From: Anaeromyces robustus
Taxonomy: Eukaryota; Neocallimastigomycota; Neocallimastigomycetes; Neocallimastigales; Neocallimastigaceae
Assembly: GCA_002104895.1 (NCBI GenBank)
Contig: MCFG01000066.1
Location: 22,501 to 86,500 of the forward strand
Reading direction: 5' to 3'
Length of the DNA: 64,000 nt
Below are positions 27,047 to 42,000 of this stretch, piece by piece (positions within the stretch are counted from its first letter, which is position 1; each line of letters begins with the position of its first letter). The translations under genes were made by a program, and so were the position numbers. A model generated the notes under the pieces. The model saw nothing but the letters and a program-made list of their open reading frames with translations, was not told the origin of the DNA and searched no databases.

Positions 27047-30000
27047 TTAATGGTTGTTTTGATTATTATTCATAGATAAACTTCCCATAACTTCATCTAA
27101 GAAAGATGGACCAATATCACATTGTATCATACTTGGTTTTGTATAACGAGTAGCAATATCATCTAATGATAAATTATGAATATCTTCAAACATTTGCATT
27201 AAATTAGAATCTACAACGGCTGATTTTCTATTATCTTTTGTAGTTGTATCATCCAAATTTAATTCAACCATTCTTTGTTGTTGTGAGGAAGAATATTCAT
27301 CTATCTTAGTTTGATCTTCTGAAGCAATTGGTAAACTACCAACAGATCTAGAAGCATATTCATTTTTATATAAATTTGGTTTTTCAAATTTAGGTTTATC
27401 TTCAAACTTATAAAGAATGGTACTTCTTGGTGAATCTATGGAATCACTTTTATAATGTGGATTAATTGCAGTTACAACAGCTTTTGGTTTTGAATAAGAT
27501 TTTTTTCTTTCCGTTTCAAGATCAACTGCAAATGGATTAACCATTGTTTGTGGTGGTGATGAAACTTCTGGTACTGGTGAATTAGAACGATCAACAGAAG
27601 ATGAAAGTACTCTTTGAACCATCATAATATTTACAAAATCATCATTTTCAATATTTGTATAATTTCTATCTAAATTAGCTTTTTCAGTTATTTCAACATT
27701 TTGTTTATCATCATTAGATTTCTTTTCTGCATTCTTTTTCTTCATAATAGCACCTAAAGCTTCATCATCAGAGGAAGAAGAAGAAGATGATGATGAAGAT
27801 GATGTAGATGATTCACTAACAGAACTACCGTTACTGCTTGTACTATAAACAGAAGCTTTATCATCATCCTTAGCGTCTGATTTCTTAGCCTCTTTTTCTT
27901 TGAGTTCAAGTGTTTCAAATGGAATAATAAATTTATTGGCTTGAGTTTGTGCTTGAGATTTAATATCAGAAACCACTTTATTCATATCATTGGTAGGTTT
28001 CATAATAGGTTTTATTATAGGAACAGGTAATGGTTTTTCAATATTATTGGTTGAAATATTTGATTTTCCTGGAATATCAATAGGAGAAGTTGTAGCTGGA
28101 GCAGACACTGTAGTTCTAACTTCTTCCAAAACATCTGATTTAGATGGAAGTTCTGGAGTAGTATCATTTTGAAGAGTTTCTTTAGTAGTTTTTATAGTAA
28201 TCTTATTTTTGGTTGCAAGAGAAGCACTACTATTACGACGTTTTGGATTAGTAAGCGGTGAAACAAAACGTTTAAAGGATGAAAATGGTGAATTGCTTGA
28301 TTTTTTACTAGCCTTATTAACAATTAAACCATCTGCTGGAAATTCTGGAATAGAATCATCACTATTATTTACATTTAATTTCTTATTCTTTTTATCTTTC
28401 TTATCTTTTCTACTAAAACCAAAGAAACTCTTGATACTCTTAGCTCCATTTGTTCTCTTTAAACTGCCCATAAGAGTATCTTGGAAACTAGTATCACTTG
28501 GAGCATAATTATGAGTTGTAGTTGTTACAGTTTCAATAACTTCTGATTCTGTAGTTGGTTTGATTTCATTTTCTGTTTTTGTTTCAACTTTTTCAGTTGT
28601 AATTACTATATTTCCTTCTTTGTTATCCTTTTGTGATGTTTTATTATCTTTGTTTAAATTTTCTTTAATATGTTCTTTAGTTTGTTCAAAAGATTTATCT
28701 ACCTTTTTAAGGATATTTGACATTGTATGAGAAGATGATTTATTTTCTTTGTTTAAATTTTCTTTACTATGTTCTTTATCTTTAGGTTGTTTATCTTTAA
28801 TTAAATTTTCTTTAATATGTTCTTTTGTATGTTCAAATGATTTATCTACCTTTTTAAGAATATTAGACATACTACGATGATGTTTCTTTATAGATGAAGA
28901 AAGTTGTTCTTTTAATTCATCCATTTTTTTCTTTTCTGTTTCTTCCAATTTCTTTGCTTCTTCTTCTTCAGTTTTAATTTGATCTTCTATCTCTTCTTCT
29001 ATTTCTTCCTTTATATCTTCTTTATTATCTTCTTTGATATTTTTAATTTCTTCTTTAACTTCTTTAATTTCTACAATATCATTTTTTATTTCTTCTTTAA
29101 CTTCTGAAATTTTTTTATCTGTTTCTTCTTTTACTTCTTTAATATCTTCTTTTATTTCTTCTTTAATTTCACCTTTTACTTCTTCTACTTCTTTTTTATT
29201 ATCTTCTTCCTTTTTGTCATCCATTTTTAAATTATCTTTTATATCTTCTTTAATATCTTGAACTTCTTCTTTAATATCTTCCTTCTATTAAAAAAATGTT
29301 TAAAATAATATTTTAAAATATATATAAAAAACATATATACATATATATGTTTAAAAGAAAAAAAATATTAATTTATATTAGAATAATATTTATATTTTTA
29401 TTTTTCATTTTACTTATTCTTGTATTTATTACTATTATATTAAATTATATTAAATTATATTAAATTATATTAAATTATATTATTAAATAGTTAATTACCA
29501 TTTGATTTGTGTCGTCTTTTATACTATTAATTCTAGCTTCAAGTTCTTTTTTCTTTAATTCATATTGTTGTTTAATATTAAATAATTTTTCATCATCATC
29601 ACTATCAGAATCTTCATCATTATTAACTATTGTAATTTTCATTTTTTTAGTTTCTATATCTTCAGGAATAACGACTTCTTCAGCTTTGATATTTTCTGGT
29701 AATACGACTGGTGTTTTAATCTTAATAATTTCTGAATTATCAGAAGAAATTGATGAATTTTTTGATTCTTCATTATCTGAAAGTGTATTATTTTTAAAGT
29801 AAGTAGATGGAGTTTTTGGCATACTAATATTACCTAATGGTTTTTCATTTTTAAGAGCTTCTTCTTGTTGTATTTTTATATCATTAGCCAAATTTTCATC
29901 AAATTGTATTGTTTCTTCAACTGTAAGAACCTTTGGAGAACTAACAACAATCTTTTTACTACCATAGCTTGCATCACTTTTATCATCTTCTATAACTTGA

Positions 30001-31657
30001 TTATCTTGAATTGCACTTGGTGGTAAGGGTTGTGGAATATTTAAATAACCTTGAATTTGTTCACTTTGTTTTTCACTTTTTCTATTAGCAGAAACTGTTT
30101 CTAATAAATTTGGTACTGGGGGTGAATTACTTAAACCAATGTTACTATTATTATTATATTGAATAGGAATATTATCTTCATTAGTTATTTGAAAGTTAAA
30201 ACCAGGTTCAACTGGTACATTAAAGCCAGCTTCAACTGGTACATTTTGATTAATATTAAAGCCAGCTTCAACTGGTACACTTGAATTAAAATTAAAACCA
30301 GCTTCAACTGATGGTTTAGTATCAGTTGGTATTTCTGGTAATGGATGTGGATTAGCTGGATCTTCTTCCATTAATTTTGGTGAACTAACAACATTATTAG
30401 TTATTTTTCCTTGTAATGGTGATTCTTGTTTCATCTCAGCAACAATTGGGATTGCTGGCATAGCAAGTGCAGATGGACGATCTTCATTTTCATCCACAAT
30501 TTGAGATAATGGTGAATTTAATTCAGTTTCGACAGGATTTTGTATATCAGTATCAGTTTTAACAACTGATGGTTGTGGAATAGTCATTGGCATTTCAACG
30601 ATACCTTCAGTTTTAGAAGTAGTTTCAACTCTTGTTGGAGTCATTTTTGGTGGAATTGCAACTTCTTCCATTTTTGAACCAACAGCAATTGGCATTGGAA
30701 TGCTTTGTACTTTAATTTCACTATTACTAGTTTTTGGTGCTGGTTGTATATTTGGAGAAGTTTTTCTAGTTATAGTTTGAGTTGTAATTCTTTTCTTACC
30801 ATTAATAATTTCTTCAGTAACAATTTCTTCAATAATGTAAGTTTCAGAAGCAGATAAATCTTCAGTATAATCAGTTTCTGAAAGTTTTAATGAATCAGTA
30901 GGTTTTGGCATTGGAATAGATTGATTAGCTACCTTGGTATCAATTTGAGAAGCCATTTCACTTTTAGTTGGTTCCATCTTTGTTGGAATGGAAATTGAAT
31001 TTTTTATATCATCAACTTTAGAACCTACTGGAACAGGCATTGGAATTGATGGCATTTTAACATCATTAATATGTTCTATTGAAATTACAATTAATTAAAA
31101 TATTATAAATTAAATTTTTAAAACTAAAATTATCAAAAATAAAAAAAAAAAAAACTCAATTAATTATATTAATATTAATATTTACCTTTCATTTCTGCAA
31201 TATTATTTGTTATAGTTTGAATTTTTGATTCTTCTACAGAATTTTTTACTTTAGATAATTGGGAAAGAGGAACATCATCATCAGAATCACTAGATTCTAC
31301 TTCAATAATTTCGGTTTGTTCTGTTTGTTGGATTGAAGTTTCCGTTTTAGGAATATGTGATTTTCTCTTTAAATAAGATTCACTAGTTTCAGATTCTGTA
31401 ATCTCAGAATTAAGAGGTGATTCAGTTTTTTTAGAACGACGACTTAATGAATCAACTTTAGTATTTATACTTTCAACATCTGTATTTTTCTTTTTTAAAT
31501 ATTTTGAAGAATCAAATGATAATGTACCATTATCGATACTATCTAAATCATGTTTATCTTTAGTTTCTTTTACTTTAGGTGATTTAATACATGGAGATAA
31601 TATTCCTTTCTTTAATTTTTTTGAAATACCGATTTTTTTAACTTTTTGTTCTGGCAT
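27047..31657 (-). CDS. large charged disordered protein, unrecognised
   Basis: Three exons (31657-31186, 31075-29499, 29284-27047) join in phase into 1428 residues. No catalytic domain is seen. The N-terminal third is basic then acidic with Ser/Asp runs (VESSDSDDDVPLSQL). The middle has repeated SIPMP.PVGSK motifs and four consecutive P(V)EAGFN/PVEPGFN units (30190-30320). A KEEIKEDIKEV-type region rich in Lys and Glu (about 29280-28930) should form charged helix or coiled coil. It is followed by a duplicated block beginning MSNILKKVDKSFE (28880 and 28725), a basic FSSFKRFVSPLTNPKRRNSS segment, a poly-Ser acidic stretch, and a better-ordered C-terminus containing LSLDDIATRY and GPSFLDEVMGSL. 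A scaffold or cytoskeleton-linked role would be speculation. The start is the first ATG of exon 1. Confidence 0.8.
29432..29484. repeat. 10-bp tandem repeat in intron
   Basis: The decamer TTAAATTATA repeats about five times within intron 2 of the disordered-protein gene. Confidence 0.88.
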
Positions 31658-31958
31658 ATTGAAAACTATAATATCTATAAAAGAATTATAATTATATAAA
31701 AAAATTTTTTATTAGATATTTGATAATTATAACCAAATTAAATAATAAAGAACATTATATATATTTTACCTTAAAGTTTTTCGAATTAATAAATTATATA
31801 TAATACCAAAAAAGTAATAATTTTAAATAATTATAAAATTTTTAAAAATATTTTATATTGTATATATTATTGTTTTATTTTTACTGAGTTATAATTTAAT
31901 CTTAAATTTTAATAATTTATTACAAAAAACAATTTGAAAAATACTTCAAGTATTATGA

Positions 31959-31991
<33 letters not shown>

Positions 31992-32155
31992 TGATAAATA
32001 TCTTTTTCTTTAATTATTATCAAAACTTTTTAATATTTTTTATATAAAAATAATATTTTAATATTGAAATATTAATATTATTTCTTTTTTCTTTTTTATT
32101 AACTTCTATAAATCAATAATAGTTTTATTATTTTATTGATTATTTGAGTTTATTT

Positions 32156-32186
<31 letters not shown>

Positions 32187-33581
32187 TATTATTTTATGTT
32201 TACTTTTAAAAGAATTAAGAATATTGTTTTATTGGTATGATTCTTAAAAATATTTATTATTATTTATATTGTATAGTCTTGATATTTAATAAATAATTTA
32301 CAAAATTTATAAATAATATACAATTATATTGTTATTTATGATTTTTTTAATAATAATAATATAAATAAAAAAAGAATGATATTATTATTATTTATAACTT
32401 ATTTTGAAGTAATTAAATTGAAATAATTTATGTATTTAATAAATAATTATTTTATATTTATTTATAATTTATATATTTATTTCTTTTTATTATTTTATAG
32501 TGTTATTGTTACTGTTTTGTTATAATTTTTATTAAAGCATTATTATTCATAAATTAAGAATTATTTCAATATTTAATTTAATAATATTATTTATATGATT
32601 TTATTTAATTGGAAAAAACATTATATTGTTTGTTATTGAACACTTAAAAGGTTAAAAATGTTTCTTTATTGTTAATGTTAATAAATTATTACAGTTATTA
32701 ATATTATTATTATGTGTTTTTAAATTATATGGTAGGATATTAATGATTTTATAAATAATATTAAATTAAATGTTTTGAAAAAAATATATGTAAAAAAAAA
32801 AAATCAATTAATTTTAAAATTTATAAATAATAGTACTGTATTAACAATAACATTTATTAAATACTTTAATATATTAATAAAAACAAATAAATGAAAATCA
32901 AATAATATGGTTTATGTATTTATTTATTTTTATTTTTGTTATTTTTTTTTTTGTATTTTTTTATTTTTATAGATAATAATAATGGATTTTCGATATTTTT
33001 ATTGAATTTATATTGTTTCTGTTTAATTTTTAAATATTTATTTTTATCCTTTTCTATGTTTTGTTTTTAAATAATAATGTAACAATTATTAAAAATTGTG
33101 TTTCTTTATTACTTATTTTAAGATTTAAATTCCTATTTATTATTATCTTTTTAAAAAAAAATAACTAAATTATATTATATATATTATTTTATTTATAATT
33201 TTATAAAGAAAAAGAGAATAAAAGAATTTCAATAATAAAATTATAATTCTTTTTTTTTTTTAAAAAATACATAAAAAAAAAAAAAAACATTATTAATATA
33301 ATAAAATATATTCATAATATTCATATTTAATTTATTTAATTTATATATGTTATATTAAATTATAATATATTAATATATTAAGTCATATATTGTAATATAA
33401 ATAATTTATATGATTTTATTAAAAGATAAGAACTTTAATATTTATTAAAATAATAAACAAATAAATAAAATATAATAAATAAGCATAATAGAATATAGAA
33501 TTGATTGATATATTTTATATATTATTTATAATATAATATTAATAAATATCCGTTGAATTATTGGCTTTTTCTATATTACTA

Positions 33582-33735
<154 letters not shown>

Positions 33736-33751
33736 GGTTAACCTTATACTC

Positions 33752-33867
33752 AATTACTTTCATATTAAATAATTATTTGAAAGTTTTAAAAAAATTTATG
33801 TTAGATTTGCATTATCAAACTTCATTTTTTAAAAACTTTTAAATAATTATTTAATATGAAAGTAATT
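33752..33867. repeat. imperfect ~39-bp inverted repeat
   Basis: Arms at 33752-33790 and 33828-33867 match as reverse complements with one mismatch and one single-base gap, around a loop of about 37 bases. Unlike most repeats here, the arms contain C and G (ACTTTCATATT). This could be a small inverted-repeat element or a hairpin-forming RNA. Confidence 0.75.
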
Positions 33868-34496
33868 AACATAAATGTTTTTTTTTTTTTTAAATATTAT
33901 AGTTTTTATTAATATATATATATATTAATTTATTCATTAAAGTTTTAATAAAGATATTAGTGATAATTATCAATATCTAATACTTTCTAAATAGTTATTA
34001 AATTACAAAATAATATTTAAAAAAAGGCTTTCCTTTCATTATTAAAATAATAATAGTACACTATAATTAATAAATATATTGTTATTACTTTTAATTTAGT
34101 GTTATTGTTAATAATTATTAATTGAACATTGTCAATTGGTTATATTAAATACTCTAACAGTTTGATTATGTAAAATAAAAAATTTTTATAGAGTATTCAA
34201 TATATATAACACTTGTAATCTTTATAAAAAATATTTCAGTTATAATCATATCATAAACTTTCTTTCTTAATAATAAAAAAAAAACATATAACAATATATT
34301 ATTGTTATAATTTTAATATCCTACAAACAAATCCTGTTTGTTTTAAATGTTAATAGAAAAAATTAAAATCTATTATCTAAATCTGAAACAATATACAAAA
34401 AATTTTTATGTTTCACTCTTTCATATAATAGTAAAAGTGGATAAAAATAAATTTTTCATTATTTAACTCTATTAAATATAAATTAACAAGAATAAT

Positions 34497-34580
34497 TATT
34501 TATTTATTTATTTATCTATTTATTTATTTATGATTAAGTATTATTTATTTATATAATTATTTATTTATATTTATTTATAT

Positions 34581-34665
<85 letters not shown>

Positions 34666-34670
34666 TATAT

Positions 34671-34705
<35 letters not shown>

Positions 34706-34742
34706 TTAATTTATTTATTATTTATTTATTTATTTATTTATA
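34497..34742. repeat. (TTTA)n array
   Basis: About sixty TTTA units with a few TATTTATATT interruptions in the first 80 bases. Confidence 0.93.
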
Positions 34743-37073
34743 ATATTTAAAAAGTTAAAAATTAATATATTTGGATAATATTATTTAGTTTAATATATTT
34801 TATTTATTGTATATATACAATATTCTGTATGTAGTTTCATGAAAGTATTTTAATAAACATTAAAATATAATTAACTTTAATATATTAATTATATAAATAT
34901 CTCATATGCCATTAAACAATAATTTTTTCATAATAAACATTATATTAAATTTATATTGATAAATTATATTACAATATACATAATTTTATTTTATTATAAC
35001 TATCTCATTCTCATCCAATGATATTTTAATTTATAAACGGTCATTTTATTTATTATTTATTTAGTATATCATTTTAAAAATAATTATTATATAAACTATT
35101 ATTTGTATATTATAATAATTATTTAATAAAATATATATATAAAAACTACAATAAATATAATTATAAAATAATGATTAAATAAATTAATATAATATTATTT
35201 AATAATATTTTATACTGTTTAAAGTCATTAATTTAGTTTTAATAATTATGTCAACTTTTTAATATATTTTATGTTAAAGTTATAAAATACATGTTTTTTT
35301 ATATTAATATATTGTGGCTCATACGTAAAATTTAATACATTACATTTTAATACATTATTTATAAAACGTGGTAATTTCAAGATGTGGCATATTCATATAT
35401 TATTAAATTCATTTAAATTTATATGTAAAATTTAAAACAGTAATATATAAAACTTACATATATACATATTTGGCAACTTTTATATATATATATATTTTTT
35501 TTTTAAAAAAAATCTTTTAATAAAATAAATTTCTTAATATGGTAATAATACATCAATAATATTAATAAAATATATTTCCAAATTAGGAAAAATTAATTTA
35601 AAATAAAGTAAAATTTTGTTTTATATAGAATAACAAAATAACTAAATAATAACAAAAAAAAAAAAATCGATCAATCAAATTGTTCATAAACTCCACATTA
35701 TTACTATTTTTTTTTTTTTTTTTTTTTTTTTAATAATTATAATAATAATAATAATGAAAAAGATAGAATATATAGATTTTCTTAACACATTATCAAATCT
35801 ATCTTTTCTATTAAAATTAATAAATATAATAAATATAAAATATAAAATTAAAGTTTAAAAGAGTACCAACTTAAATTGAGAAAAATAAATTAAAATATAA
35901 TAAAAATATATGAATTTATAAAAATAACTTAATGCTTTTTGTAATGTACTTGTTGCAGTTGCATTCATATTATTATTTGATAATAATAAATAATAAATAT
36001 TAAGAATTTATATATTGATGAAAAAAAAAAATATAAAGAATTAATTAAAATAATAGATAAAACAAAATAACTGTTAATAATTAATTTTAAATTACAAATA
36101 AAGTGATATAGTTTTTATCCAATAAATTATTTTAATAATTTTTGGAGTAATCTCTCTCTTATTAATAATTATATTTTTTTTTTTAGTTTATATCATATGA
36201 ACATAAAAAATATTTTATATATTTTTCTTATATTTTAATATTTTTACTAATATTAATAATATTTTTTGTTATAAATATAATTATAACTTAACAAAAAAAT
36301 TTTTTTATATAATCAATAAAATTTATTAAACTTTGATTGTAATTATATCATTCTATATCATTATAAGTAAAAGGTAAATGTCAATTATTAATATTCCAAT
36401 AAAAAGATAAACAAAATTTTTATAATAAAATAAATAAAAAAATAAATTATTTGTTAATTATCTTTGTATATTTTAATTTTATTATGTTTATTATTTTAAA
36501 ACAAATTCCTAACCTGTCTTTTCTATTTCTCAAAAAATTTTTAAATTGAGAAATAAATTTTTTGAAGAGCATTACAAAAAAGAAATTATTTGATTAAAAA
36601 TATTCGGACTGTGCCATATCCTAAAAATATAATTAAGGAAAAAATGGTTAAAAAAAGTAAATAATAATTATGAGTGTGTATCTATTTGTTTTTGTTCCTG
36701 GAAAATAATATTAAATATTCAATGTATCAGTAATTATTTTTTAAAAAATAAATAAAAAACAAAAAAGATTATGAATATTTTTTACAAGTATATTATGATT
36801 ATCTATTTATTATACATTTTTGTTGTTACATATTTTATTAATATTTATTTAATTTTTAAAATTTTGCGAAAGTCACTTTAATTTAAAATTTATATTTTTT
36901 ATAAATTTAAAATACTTCTTTATGATCAATCCAATAAAATTTTTTATTGATAATATTTTCATTCACTATTAAAGTAATATATTTTAATATTACTTTAATA
37001 TTTCTATATTTAATAAAAAATAATAAATATTGAATTACTTTTTTAAAAAGTGGAATTTTGTTTTATTTACTTT

Positions 37074-37300
37074 TAATGTAACAAATAAAAAATAAATTAA
37101 AAAAAAAAAAGTCAAAGTCCTAATAATTGCTGGAATAATTATTATTAAATTAAGGCAACAATTTTAAAAGTTTTAATAAAATTTTGGATTTAATGTAACA
37201 AATAAAAAAATAAATTAATAATTTTAATTTTTTCAGCAATTATTAGGACTTTTTTTTTTAAGGCAACTATTTTAAAATTTTTAATGAAAATTTGGATTTA
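37074..37300. repeat. direct repeat mosaic with an inverted core
   Basis: Two copies of an A-B-C unit lie back to back. A (TAATGTAACAAATAAAA) at 37074 and 37191 and C (AAGGCAACWATTTTAAAA) at 37152-37192 and 37260-37300 are in direct orientation. The core B, AAAGTCCTAATAATTGCTG at 37114-37132, returns as its exact reverse complement at 37234-37252. The 19-base arms are perfect. It may be a MITE-like element or a duplication with an internal inversion. Confidence 0.8.
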
Positions 37301-39096
37301 TTTTTATTTATTTTTTTTATTCATTTCAACTTTAATAATATTTTTTGAGGTAATTTTTTTTTGCTGTAATGGAAATAAATGGATTGTTTTTCTTTTTTTT
37401 TTTTTTTTATAATAAAGTTTGTAGTCTTTCTTTATTTTATTTTTTTTTTTTTTGAAAATATTAGCAACGGCTGAATCATATTCTTTCTCTTTTTTATTGC
37501 TATATATATATCCAAACCCTATATTTTTGAAAAATTAGCACAATTTTATATATTCTAATATGGCGTTAATGACTCATAAATCATTTTATATATAAAGTTT
37601 CATTTTTATCATAATCAAAGTGTGCAAAGGTTTATTATATTATTCTATTCAAATATTATAATATATTATTATTTTATATTTTAATAAAAATAACATAAAA
37701 CTATATTAATTAAAAAATTAAAAAACAAACCTGTACTTGACTTACCTGCCTTCAAACAATTAATTTGATATGGTCATTGAATAAAAAGAAAAGAAAAAAT
37801 AAAAGAAAAAGAAAAAGAAATACATATTATAATAATTTTATTATTAATATGAAAACCCGAATTAAATACAAAGATAAATGTTTATATGACTCTAAAATAA
37901 TACCATTATTACTATGATTTATAAACCAGGTCCAATAATAATAAATAATAATAATAATAAATAGTAATAATAATAAATAATAATAATAATAAATAATAAA
38001 GTTTTAATTTTTGAAAATATTATTAAATATGTAATATAATATAATAATTAATAATTAATAATATGAGGTAATAATTATTATTTTGTCAATAATAATTATA
38101 AAACGAAATGATATTAAAAAATAATTAAACAAAATAATTTTTGTTTAGTTTTTTTTTCTTTGGACTTAAAAATATTATAAAATTTAAAATGACTAACCCT
38201 AATTTATTGATATTAAAATGTCTCCCATTATTGTGTGTAATAATTCTAAACAAAAAAAAATGTCAATTAGATCGATTTTGTTTTTTTTTTTTTTTTGAAT
38301 ATAAAAAAAAAAAGTTACTTTATAATGAATTTATTATTTAATAATTAATAGTAATAATTAATAAAAATGTAAAAACTTTTAATTGATATTATTAAAATTT
38401 TGTTATCTATAAGGAAGTACTAATGTAATTTAATAGTAAAGATATTTGGTTTAAGATTTTCCATTATTTAAAATAAAAAGGTAATTTTTCTATAGTTTTA
38501 AATCTTTATTCAATTACACTGTAAAGTCTAATTAATAATATAATATAATATAATATAATATAATAATATATAATATAATATAATTACATAAATAATATAT
38601 AAATAATAATAGATTTACCAAAAAAGGATAATTCCAAAACCTTCTTTTCTTTTTCTATATATTCAATAAATGTTTTAAAAAATTAAAAAAAATGGACATA
38701 AAATATATTAATAATTATATATTTCTTTTTTAGATTTTATTTGGTTAAAACGATGATTAAAAAATAAGAAAGAATAACAATTATTGGTTTATGCAATAAT
38801 AAAACAACAACAACAACAACAAAATTAAAATTTATTCATTATTAATTTTTGATAAAAACAGACTGTTTTGTTTATTTTTGTTTTTGGATATATAAACAAA
38901 ATATAAAAAAATTTCTTTTTTTTTCTTTTTTTTTTTTTTTTTTCATTGTTTTAAAGATTTGTAAATAAAAAAAAAAATTCTTTTCTAATTATATGTTATT
39001 TTTATTAATATAGATATAAATATATAATAATAGAATTATGTTTATTTTATAAATAAATAATAATTATATATAATTATTAAAATTAATAGTATTAAT

Positions 39097-42000
39097 ATGG
39101 TTCAATTAACAAATAAGTTAAATTTTTTTGATAAGGAAAGATGGAATATATTTGGAAAAATATATCTGGCAAATGTTCAAAATAGATTAAGAGAAATAGA
39201 AAATTTAAATGATGTGGATTGTAAGCGTTGGGTATGGGAATTAATTCAAAATGCAAAAGATAGTATTTCCGGTCAGAAAGATAGAAAAGATGTTGATATC
39301 GAAATTATAGTTAAAAATGATACTTATATATTTAAACATAACGGAGCACCCTTTAACAAAAAAACTCTTATGGGTTTACTATTTAAATATAGTGAAGGTA
39401 AAGCTAATGATTCAGAAAGCACTGGTCGTTTTGGTACTGGTTTTCTTACTACCCATACACTTTCTAAAATTGTTAAGATTTCAGGTGATATTATTATAGA
39501 AGATGATAAGTCTTCTATACCACAAGGATTTACTGCTACTATATATAGAGAGGGAGAAGGAGACGAACTTTTAGAAGGATTAAGAAAAACTGAAAATAGT
39601 TTTGAATATCCTATTGAAGCTGATGGATGGACATCTTATGAATATAAAACTAAAACAAAAAGAAATAATGAAGCAGGTCGATTAGGAATTGAAAATTTTA
39701 AAATAAATATTACTAAAACTATGTTATTTTGTCCTCAAATACGTAGTGTAAAACTTGATGATAATGGTAAAACTCTTTTTATTGAACGAATTGACAATGA
39801 AATAGATCATGAGTATGGATGCCAGAAATTAATACTCAATATCAAAGATGGAAAAAAAAATTTTAAAAGAACATTTATATATTCAAAAATTGATGAACAA
39901 AACCCTGAATTAAGTGAAAGATTTGACAATAAACGTAACCTTAGGATTCAATGTGCTATTGAATTAGATAATGATAATAATATTTTTATTGATTCTAATT
40001 CTCCATGTTTATTTTGTTCTCTTCCATTAGTTGGATCTGAAAAACATGAACTTCCATTTATTATTAATAGTCCGGAGTTTGAACCGGATACGGAAAGACA
40101 ATCTTTACTTCTTGATGGTGATGAAATAAATATAAAAAATGGTCAAATATCTGATCCTGGAATTAATAAAATGATACTTTTAAAATCTATAGACTTATTT
40201 GAAAATATTTTGCAATATATATGTAATAACCGTATTGGAAACCGTCATCTATTAACAAGAGGACTTCATTCTCTTAATGAAATTCAACATTTTGATTCTA
40301 ATTGGTATAAAGATAAATTTACAAATCCAATTAAAGATGCTTTAATAAATTATCCTATTGTATGGAATGGTCAACAATATATTACAATTGCTGATGCTTA
40401 TCTTCCAAAAATTAAATATTATGAAGATATTCAAGATCAACAAAAAGCTTATTATTTTATTTCCAAAGTATACAATAATAAAGTTCCTATTTTTAATCAA
40501 TTAGATTATTTTGGAGAAAATATTTTTGAAAATAATAAAGAATCATTAAACTATGTTACTATAGAAGATTGTATTCGACTCATATCTAGTTATAATGATA
40601 TGGATTCCCTTAAAAATGAAATTGAAATTGATTGGGAATGGATGGATGAATTTTTATCATTTATTAATGATAAATGTTCAAATTACTTAAAAAACTATGA
40701 AATAATTCCTAATATGAATAAAAAATTTGTTAAATTGACAAGTGACCTTAAAACTTCGAAAACTGTTCCAGAAAATATGATTGAATGTCTTGAAGAATTA
40801 GGTGATCCATGGAAATCAAAACACATTCATAATGATATTAATAAATTTACTACTGGAACTGAACACAGCATTGATGATGCTGTATCACTCATTCGTAGTT
40901 ATCTTAAAAATTGGTCAAATAAATATTTTATTATCATACGGTATATTCCTAATGATTGTAAAAATGAAAAATTTGTAGAAAAACGTAACACGATTTATGA
41001 ATTATGTTCTAAAATTTGGAATCAAGATATATTAGAAAGAAAAAATGGAAATTTATTCCCGGAAGAATTATGGAATGGAATTGATGATAAAATATTTTTA
41101 AAATTAATAGAGGTTATTCAAAGTAATGAAAGACTTGGTGGTGATATATTTAATATTGAATATATAAAAACATTTTTAGAATGTCTTACAGAATACTATA
41201 TTGATTTTAGAAATTATAAAATAATTCCAAATGAAAATGGTAAATTTTGTAAAATTGACGAGTTATCTGAAGATATGGGTATTCCTAAATTATTTAAAGA
41301 ATGTTTTATGAAATATATGAATGAAGATATAAATGATAAATTAATTCATTATCAATTAAAATCAATTGAAAAATTAACATGTGGAAAAAAATATATTTAT
41401 GATTATGTGGAAAGTTTAACTGATTATTTTGAATCTAAAGAAGTACCTATTGACAATAAAAATAATGTTGCTAATTATTTAATTAGAATTATTCCAGGTA
41501 AAACTACAAATCACAATCAATCATGGCAAGAAGATCAAAGAAAACTCTTTGATATATATAAAAAATTTACTAAGACAGATTATGATAGTTGTGAAATTGA
41601 AACAAATAATATTAAATATAAAAAATTATGGTTAGAATCTAATAAATATATCTCTAATATAATTAAAAATATCATTGAAAAAAATTATAATATTGATGAA
41701 TTAGTAAATTCTTTAAATATTAGCAAACCAACATTATTAGAATATTTAAAATTTATTATTAATTTAAATAATGAAGGAAATATTATTCCAAATCAATACG
41801 AAGAATTTTGTAATTCCAATATTCTTTTTAATGAAGATATACAAAGTGACGAAGCAGAAAAATTAAAAGATATTGTTAGTGATTTAGGTTATGATATAAG
41901 AAAATATCTTGTTCATCCAAGTATTGGAAAACTTCCTATGATTAAGAGTATATCATTAGAAGAAATTAATGAAAAAATTGATGAACTCTTTAAAAAAAAT

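Noticed and set aside
28209-29802. Plus-strand ORFs opposite the disordered protein
   Set aside because: They are antisense of Lys/Glu/Ser-rich coding and show no independent features.
35859-35970. Small minus-strand membrane protein beginning MNATATSTLQKAL
   Set aside because: The first 13 residues look coding-like, but the rest is A/T-driven Phe/Tyr/Ile and no further exon can be supported.
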